Positions 8,751-14,306 of a stretch of DNA of 14,306 nucleotides are shown in pieces. How positions within the stretch are numbered: position 1 is the stretch's first letter; each line of letters begins with the position of its first letter. The translations under genes and the position numbers were made by a program. The stretch covers positions 1-14,306 of the forward strand of contig NW_014013310.1 of assembly GCF_000611645.1 (NCBI RefSeq), read 5' to 3'. The stretch comes from Monoraphidium neglectum. Taxonomy: Eukaryota; Chlorophyta; Chlorophyceae; Sphaeropleales; Selenastraceae. The notes under the pieces are model-generated. The model did no database searches. It saw only the letters and a program-made list of their open reading frames with translations, and was not told the origin of the DNA.

Positions 8751-9611
8751 GGCCGGGGCCACGCGGGCTGGTGTTGCTGCTGTGCGCGCCGTGCGATCGA
8801 CCGGCGCGACGGGCCGCTGCCCGAGCGCGGGGCGCTCCTAACGTGGTCGCGAACTCAATTTCAGCCAGCTTGATTGCCCGCCCAGCTCGAGTCCCAGCCC
8901 ACGAAGGGGGGAGGCCTGGCGCGTGCACGACCTGATCTCTCGCCGCCCCCACGCGGGCTGACGCCCCTAAGCCTTACAACAAGTGCTGTCACTCCAAGAA
9001 CCGCCGCTGAGCAGAGCGCTCACGGCGCTAAAAGCAACGGGACTGCTTACGCCAGTCTGTGTTCTGCAGTGCGCTGAAATCTGCCAATATTCGAAGTGCT
9101 TTGATAGCTGAGGGGTTAGCTGGAAGAGTCCTTTGTCCGAGGCTTCCACCCGTGTTTCACACACTCCGGTGTCACCAAGCCATGCCGTCCTGCCTCAATG
9201 AGGTACAAGAGACCCGAGTGGAGCTTGAAAAATAGGGTGCGTGACCATGAGCCGCTCTCGCCCCGCGGGCTCCGTAGCCGCGCTTAGAGGCGGGCCACCC
9301 CCGCCGATAACATCATCTGGGCATCGGGGATGATCAACAGGTGACTCAAAACTGCGTGCCTAGGCATTTGCAGGCACGGATGCATGATAGACCAGAGATA
9401 GAGAAGGCAGCAGCATGGGGAGACGCTGCAGTGCTGCCCGCCAACATGGGCCCAGCACACCAAACCGTGCGTCTGAGGCCACAGCGCCAAAGACATTGCT
9501 TGACCGTGCTGCCACAGTGTGCGGTGGCTCTGCACATACCTGGACACCTTGAACGTCAACTCGCTGCCAGCTGCTGCGCGCAGGACTTCAGCCGGACCCG
9601 CACTGCGCTCT

Positions 9612-9619
9612 CATATAAG
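9612..9619 (+). promoter_or_regulatory. TATA-like element
   Basis: CATATAAG on the plus strand, about 840 bases before the plus-strand ATG at 10454. If used, the 5' UTR would be long or spliced. A single short match is weak evidence. Confidence 0.15.
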
Positions 9620-10158
9620 CATCGCCACGCGCAACGCATGTGCACACGACCGGCAGTCTCTGCTGGATTTGTACCCTCGCACGTCTTTCCCTGCTACTAC
9701 TGCATGTGTGACAGCTCCAATTCTGAGCGATTCTGAGGCAGCTTTCAGAGTGCAGCGCGACAGCACGGCACCGGTGCACAGTGAGTGCTTTTCCTATGCC
9801 CAAACATGTCACTCCCATCTCAACAACCTGTCAATGGTGGTTTGGCTACCCTTGCGATCAGAGTTTACAATACTTGGAATGGCTCATTGCGTACAACGGT
9901 GCACTGCAAATTGTGCTGGATTGATAGTGCTGGTGTAGAGGGAGGAACGCTGCGACCGTGTCGAAAGATTGGTGGTGCTGGGCCATTTGTGGGTGGGTGT
10001 TGCGCAGAATCTGTCAATGACTTGATTTGGTGCCACAAACGTGCAAGGGTGCAGACGCACAACACCGGCGCCCACCCTCTTGGCGGCAACGAACGCGTCC
10101 CGACGACAGCGATGCCGCCACGGCGTTGTGCAGGCCCGCCCGGATCGTCCGAGCAGAG

Positions 10159-10187
10159 CCAATACCAACTTACCAATAAGGCGGGAA
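10159..10187 (+). promoter_or_regulatory. Two CCAAT motifs next to an E2F-like GGCGGGAA
   Basis: CCAAT occurs at 10159-10163 and 10173-10177, with GGCGGGAA at 10180-10187, all within 29 bases and about 270 bases before the plus-strand ATG. CCAAT boxes beside E2F sites are known from cell-cycle promoters in animals and plants. Function here is inferred from the cluster only. Confidence 0.25.
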
Positions 10188-10453
10188 GCTCTGCCAGACG
10201 CACGCCTGCGAAGGTCGGTGCCGTCGACAGGACTATGTCATCGACCTCACTGGGCGAGCATTGACGCTCTCTTCTGAGCAAGCAATCAGTCAGTCGGCTG
10301 GCAGCTGCTGGTCAACTCGCGGCAGTAGACTGCGTACATATGGCATGTACGGGGGAGTGGCGTACATGGATCGTCAACGCCCACTTCTTACCGACGGTGA
10401 GCGACTTGGATCAGGTCGGTGACATTCAGATCTCTGAAAGGTGGTTGCTCAAC

Positions 10454-10543
10454 ATGTGGAAGAACCTTGTGAAGAACGTAGCCGATTTTGCTGCCGAGGC
10501 GGCCAAGGAGCTGAGGGAAGAAGCGATCCGCGAGGCCGGCGAG
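10454..10543 (+). other. Exon 1: Trp-containing amphipathic N-terminus of the plus-strand gene
   Basis: Thirty codons, ending in a GAG|GTGCGC donor; reading into the intron hits a stop near 10640. W2, L5, V6, V9, F12 and A13 fall on one face of a helix, and Lys/Glu on the other. I chose this ATG over 10340 because the peptide then begins with a Trp two residues in, as in golgin N-termini. It also has A at position -3. Confidence 0.5.
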
Positions 10544-10862
10544 GTGCGCGGCCGCTGCAGCTCTAGAAGCATATCACTGGCAGGCAGGCAGCGCCCAGCT
10601 CGAGCTGCGGCCACGCATACAGGTGCCGGGTCGCCCACCTGATTGGCACCATAGAAGCACATGCAATTCTGTTATGCCAAGCTGTCAATGAAAAGCCAGC
10701 CCGTGTCTGCATGGTGTCCCCCGGCTGCAACCAACCTGCATGCGTACTTGCGCCACCCCACCCTGCCACCAGCTGTCCCAAACTGGGTTGTTCCAGGGAC
10801 TCGCCGACAGACCACGTCCACAGCTGCAAACTCAGGAGCAGCAGCAGCAACAGCAGCAGCAA

Positions 10863-10902
<40 letters not shown>

Positions 10903-11462
10903 CCGCTCCACAGTCTCATGGCGGGCTTCACACACGTGGCGGCGACATCGTCCCACAGCCCCGCCCCACCAGGAAACCATACGCCGCAGGCCTGCCAGAT
11001 GGTGGCGGCGGCGGGCGAGGCCAGGCTCAGGGGGTTTTGGCAGTTGAGGGCGGCAACAAGAGTCGGGACGGCCTGGGGGCCGTGGGCGAGCAGCTGGGCA
11101 CTACTGAGATGGGGCCGCCGCCGAGCCCTCGGGTGGTGCTGACCAGTGCGTCCTCTGGTGGCGGGTCGGCACGGCCGCACGTTACAGCCGCTCGTAAAGT
11201 TGGTGATGAGGCGGCATACGCCTTGAGAGGGGGGCCAGCCGCAGCGTTGGCGCAGCCGGGCGGACGTGCCACGCCGGGGCTTGGCGCACATCGCGTGGGG
11301 TGGCGGTCTGGGTCTGACTTGAAGGGTTCGCCTGTTTGGGATACCAAGGCGAGCCAGCAGCAGCAGGAGCCGCCCCGGACAGAGAACGAGGGAGAGCAGC
11401 TCCAGCAAGAGAAGCAGCAGCAGCCAGAGAGCGAGGAGGGACAGGAGGGAGAGCAACAAGAG

Positions 11463-11494
<32 letters not shown>

Positions 11495-14306
11495 ACAGCA
11501 GGAGCAGGGGGATGCACGGCGTTGGCAGGAGCAGCAGCAGCAGCAGGAGCATGACGAGCGCATGGCATGGCAGCAGCAGCAGCAGCAGTCAGAGCACCGG
11601 GTTTCTGCACATCTGCAAGATGCACAACACGAACATCAGCAGCCAAAGAGCTGGCAGCAGCAGGAGCAGGAGCAGGAGCAGGAGCAAGAGCAGGAGCAGC
11701 AGGAAGTGGATGCAGCTAGGCAGTGGTTTCACGAGCCACGCGAGAAAGGAGACAGTCTGCGCTCGCACCAGCAGCAGAAGGGAGAGTGGGGCCTAGAACT
11801 GCAACAAAAGCAGGAAGCAGAGGAGGAAGAGCAGCAGCAGCAGCAGCAACAGCAACAGCAGCAGCGGCAGGAGGGGGCGGTACAGGGGCGTCTGGACCAC
11901 GAGCAGCAGCTGCAGCAGCACGAGTCCGAGACACAAGAACGGCCGTTCCAGCCCCACCTGCTCAAGGAGCAGACGGCCGAGGAGGATGCTGCGGACCCAC
12001 TGCATCAGACCTGGGTCGATGCAGCTGTGCCTGCAGACATTTTCGGCGGCGCCAATCCCTCGCCCATCACCACGCCCCCTGCGTCGCACTTCAACACTCC
12101 AACACAAACCGAAGGAGCCAATGATTGCTCAGCGTCCTCCGCGGGCATCGCGCCCTTGGCTGCAGCAGCAGCAGCAGCGGCAGCAGCAGCAGCAGCAGTA
12201 CCGCCAGGATCAGGGGCTTGGGGCCAGGATGTCGGGGAGGTCATTAGCGTCGAAAAGCAACCCCCGTCGGTGCAGCATCTGGAGTCTCCTGAGGAGCAGT
12301 ACCAGCAAAATTATCATCAGCAGCAGGAGCAGCAGCACGAGCATGAGCAGGAGCAACAGGAGCAGGAGCAGCAGCAGGAGCAAACCCAGCAGGAGCACGA
12401 GCAGCAGCAGGAGCAGCAGCAGGAGCAGCAGCAGGAGCAGGAGCAGGAGCAGGAGCTCCAGCCAGATTGGGCAGCGGCGCGCGCCGCATCCTCGCACGAC
12501 GCAACAGACGACCTCGCCTCCCTGAAGACACGGCTGCGTGGCACGGAGGCCGAGCTGCAGAGCGTCCGCGCAGACTATGAGCGCGCGCGCGCCCAGCTAG
12601 ACGCGCTGGCGCGCGAGGGCGCGGAGCGCGAGCGCCGCCTCGCGTCCGAGTCGGCCGCGGCAGCAGCGGCCACCGCGGCGGCCGCGGCCGCGTCCGAGGC
12701 CGAGGCCGAGGCGCGGCGGCGGCTGCAGCAGCAGGCGGCGCAGCAGGAGGCGGCATACGGGGAGTTGGTGGGGGCGTACGAGCGGCTGAAAGAGATGCTG
12801 CAGGCGTCGATGGCGCAGAGGGTCGAACTGCATGAGAAGGCGGCCGCGCTGGAGGAGGCGCTCGGGCGGGCGCAGGTGGGCCCGCACGCGAGATGCGTGC
12901 TGCGGCCGCTCGGGGCTGTGCAGCAGTGCGGGGGTGTCGCGGCACATCCGCACGCGTGGGGCGTGGGGCATGCGGCTGGGGGCACAGGCTGTCCTGCTCT
13001 TTCGCATGCTGATGGGCCCGGCACTTGGAAATCCAGGGTCTCGGGCCGGCTAGATGCAGCGGCACGAAGCCAGGAGGTTGACATGCCTGGAATGGAAGCA
13101 ACCCGCATGGACGCGGCGCTGCGATCACCTGATGTTCACGCGCCATCTGCACGCAGGAGTCCGTACAGCAGCAGAGCCGCCAGGCCAGCGCTGCCCAGGC
13201 GCAGGTCGCCGACCTGCAGCAGCAGCTCGCTGCTGCACAGTCCGCCGCCGCCGCACAGTCCGACGCGGCCGCAGCACAGTCCACCGCCGCCGCCGCAGCA
13301 GCCGCCGCCGCCGCGGCGCAGGCCCAGCACGACGCACGCGACGCGGCCACGCGCGTGGCGGCCGCGGAGCGGCGCGCGGGCGCCGCCGAGGCGGAGGCGG
13401 CGGCGCTGCGGGACGCGGCGCAAGCGGCGGCGCGGCGCGCGCAGCAAGCTGAGCTGGAGCGGGGGGCGAGCGCCGTGGAGGTCGACGGGCGCTTGGCGCA
13501 GGCGCACGCGGAGGTGACCCAAGCGGAGCGGCGCGCGGACGAGGCGGAGGCGCGCGCGGCGGCGGCGGACGCGGCGCGCTCGGCGTCCGAGGCGGGGCGG
13601 GCGGCGTCCGAGGCGGAGCTGCAGCGGGCGCGGGAGGAAGGGGCGGTGGGTTTAGGGGGGCTGCAGGCGCCGCGTGCAAGGCGCGCCGTGCGTCAACGGC
13701 GAATCATGTGCGTGCTGCCTGCGCAGAGTATCATGGCGCTCGTCGACGTGGGGCGAGAGGGCTCCACTACTCTTTAGTCTGGTGGCCTCTGCAGCCGAGA
13801 ATCGGCCTTGGGTAAGACGTGCTGACCCCTCTCCTGTGGCCTTGTCTCATCGTGAGGACTTTGTATGTACAGTACACACTCTTACCGCTCCAAGTCGCCC
13901 TCTGACCTCTCTCCACCTTGTCAGGCGGCGAGAGAGCTGGCAGAATCCAGCCAGGCCAAGGCGCGCGCCGCGGGCGAAGCTCTTGAGAAGCTGCGCGCCG
14001 ACGGCGAGCGCCGCGCGCGCGCGTTTAAAGACGCGCTCGGCGCCGCGGCCGCCAAGGCGCGGGGGGAGCTGGAGGGTGAAATTGAGAGCTTGGGCCGGCA
14101 GCTTGAGGAGTCGCGAGAGGCGCTGGCCACGGCGCGCCGCACGGCGGCCGCCGCGCGCGACGAGGCCGCCGCGGCGGGCGAGGAGGCCGCCGCCGCGGCG
14201 CGGCGCGCCGAGGCAGCTGAGGACGAGGCGGCGGGGCTGCGCGCGGCGGCGGCGCGGGCGGCGGCGGAGGCGGAGGCCGCGATGGCTGCGGCGCGCGGGG
14301 AGGCGG
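10454..14306 (+). CDS. Long Gln/Glu-rich coiled-coil protein, golgin/TMF-like in layout, 3' truncated
   Basis: Exons 10454-10543, 10797-12875, 13157-13645 and 13925 to the edge encode 1013 residues, and the frame is still open at the edge. Introns have donors GTGCGC, GTGGGC and GTGGGT, acceptors TTCCAG, ACGCAG and TTGTCAG, and are all phase 0. Exon 1 begins MWKNLVKNVADFAAEA, an amphipathic helix with an early Trp. Residues 31-600 are Gln/Glu-rich with 21 Gln at 45-65, EQ arrays near 320-335 and 540-585, and 13 Ala at 485-497. From about 601 to the edge the sequence is Ala/Glu/Arg/Gln coiled coil with no Pro or Cys. Golgins that capture vesicles (TMF, golgin-84) start with a short Trp-containing helix followed by coiled coil, so a Golgi tether is my best guess. 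There is no sequence-level proof, and the C-terminal domain that would decide lies outside. An in-frame ATG at 10340 is an alternative start. Confidence 0.65.
10839..10901 (+). repeat. 21-Gln tract at the start of exon 2
   Basis: Twenty-one Gln codons, CAG with scattered CAA, at residues 45-65 of the plus-strand protein. The tract begins 42 bases after the splice acceptor. Confidence 0.85.
11398..11960 (+). repeat. Gln/Glu-rich repeats including (EQ)n array
   Basis: CAG and GAG codons alternate. Gln blocks of 5-9 lie near 11463-11502, 11533-11545, 11570-11590 and 11830-11865. A regular Gln-Glu dipeptide array, made from a six-base CAGGAG unit, lies near 11662-11700. Charged Gln/Glu sequence without Pro can extend as a helix. 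Confidence 0.8.
12159..12197 (+). repeat. 13-Ala tract made from a frame-shifted CAG repeat
   Basis: The DNA is a near-pure CAG repeat, but here it is read in the GCA frame and gives 13 Ala (residues 485-497) instead of Gln. One GCG interruption is present. This is the only homopolymer in the gene's low-complexity part read in this frame. Confidence 0.9.
12310..12460 (+). repeat. Second Gln/Glu repeat array
   Basis: Repeats of QQE, QE and QQQE units from CAG/GAG codons, with occasional His, ending in the EQEQEQEL segment just before the coiled coil. It covers residues about 535-585 of the plus-strand protein. Confidence 0.8.
12876..13156 (+). other. Intron 2 of the plus-strand gene
   Basis: CAG|GTGGGC donor and CACGCAG|GAG acceptor, 281 nt, phase 0. 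The upstream frame stays open through the intron but becomes Cys/His/Trp-containing. The Ala/Glu coiled-coil pattern resumes only in the frame that starts at 13157, which supports the splice. Confidence 0.7.
13646..13924 (+). other. Intron 3 of the plus-strand gene
   Basis: Donor GCG|GTGGGT and acceptor TTGTCAG|GCG after a clear pyrimidine tract, 279 nt, phase 0. The intron is less GC-rich than both exons and contains an in-frame stop near 13775. Coiled-coil sequence continues on both sides without a break. Confidence 0.8.

Larger units (their letters stand above)
8751..10453. other. Divergent intergenic region between the two genes (5' UTRs and promoters)
   Basis: About 1.7 kb separates the ATG of the minus-strand gene (8750) from that of the plus-strand gene (10454). 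G+C is visibly lower than in the flanking exons and trinucleotide repeats are absent, as expected for promoter/UTR sequence. Small frames such as minus 9865-10281 and plus 9341-9736 have no recognisable domain, and the former would need a TTG start. I find no tRNA or other RNA gene. A short non-coding transcript or a small lineage-specific gene cannot be excluded. Confidence 0.55.

Noticed and set aside
9107..9180. tRNA-like A-box resemblance (ttagctggaagag)
   Set aside because: No B box of the GGTTCGA type follows at the right distance and no cloverleaf can be folded by eye.
9865..10281. 138-codon minus-strand frame in the divergent gap
   Set aside because: It needs a TTG start, shows no domain and lies where promoter/UTR sequence is expected.
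10563..11552. 329-codon minus-strand poly-Leu frame resembling a membrane protein
   Set aside because: Antisense of the Gln-rich exon 2 of the plus-strand gene. The apparent hydrophobic segments are CTG repeats.
12244..13350. 368-codon minus-strand Pro/Ala/Arg-rich frame
   Set aside because: Antisense to exons 2-3 and intron 2 of the plus-strand gene; composition follows from GC-rich antisense of Ala/Glu/Arg coiled coil.

Overview
The window looks like nuclear DNA of a GC-rich green alga (chlorophyte, probably chlorophycean). The basis is a very high G+C content, dense CAG/CTG microsatellites inside coding sequence, multi-exon genes with short GT-AG introns (about 155-280 nt) and GTGAG/GTGCG/GTGGG donors, and TGTAA motifs of the kind used as polyadenylation signals in these algae. 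There is no operon, no prokaryotic promoter/RBS logic, no recognisable mobile element, rRNA, tRNA or CRISPR array. Taxonomy is inferred; no marker gene is present.

Layout: 1-3582 is GC-rich DNA with no gene I can defend. It holds simple repeats, a purine tract and two candidate poly(A) signals, and it probably includes the 3' UTR of the first gene. 3583-8750 on the minus strand is a five-exon gene that I reconstruct as about 1453 residues. It has a basic and acidic N-terminal part, a predicted helical module followed by a leucine zipper (layout reminiscent of HD-Zip, but without the invariant homeodomain residues), then more than 1100 residues of Gln/Ala/His/Pro-rich low complexity including a run of 30 Gln, and a hydrophobic-acidic C-terminal segment. 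It is best read as a putative nuclear regulator of unknown family. 8751-10453 is a lower-GC divergent intergenic region with weak promoter-like motifs. 10454 to the right edge on the plus strand is a second gene with four exons visible, truncated by the window. It has a short tryptophan-containing amphipathic N-terminus, about 550 residues of Gln/Glu-rich low complexity and then long Ala/Glu/Arg coiled coil. It resembles a golgin/TMF-type tether in layout only.

The two genes are transcribed away from each other. Both carry CAG repeats on their coding strands, so the plus strand is CTG-rich on the left and CAG-rich on the right. Nothing shows that they act in one pathway. The antisense and off-frame ORFs that are rich in Leu, Cys, Ser or Ala are shadows of these repeats. 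I found no convincing new defence, mobile or biosynthetic system. The most interesting material is the unclassified zipper-containing protein, the frame-independent CAG repeat growth and the golgin-like N-terminus.
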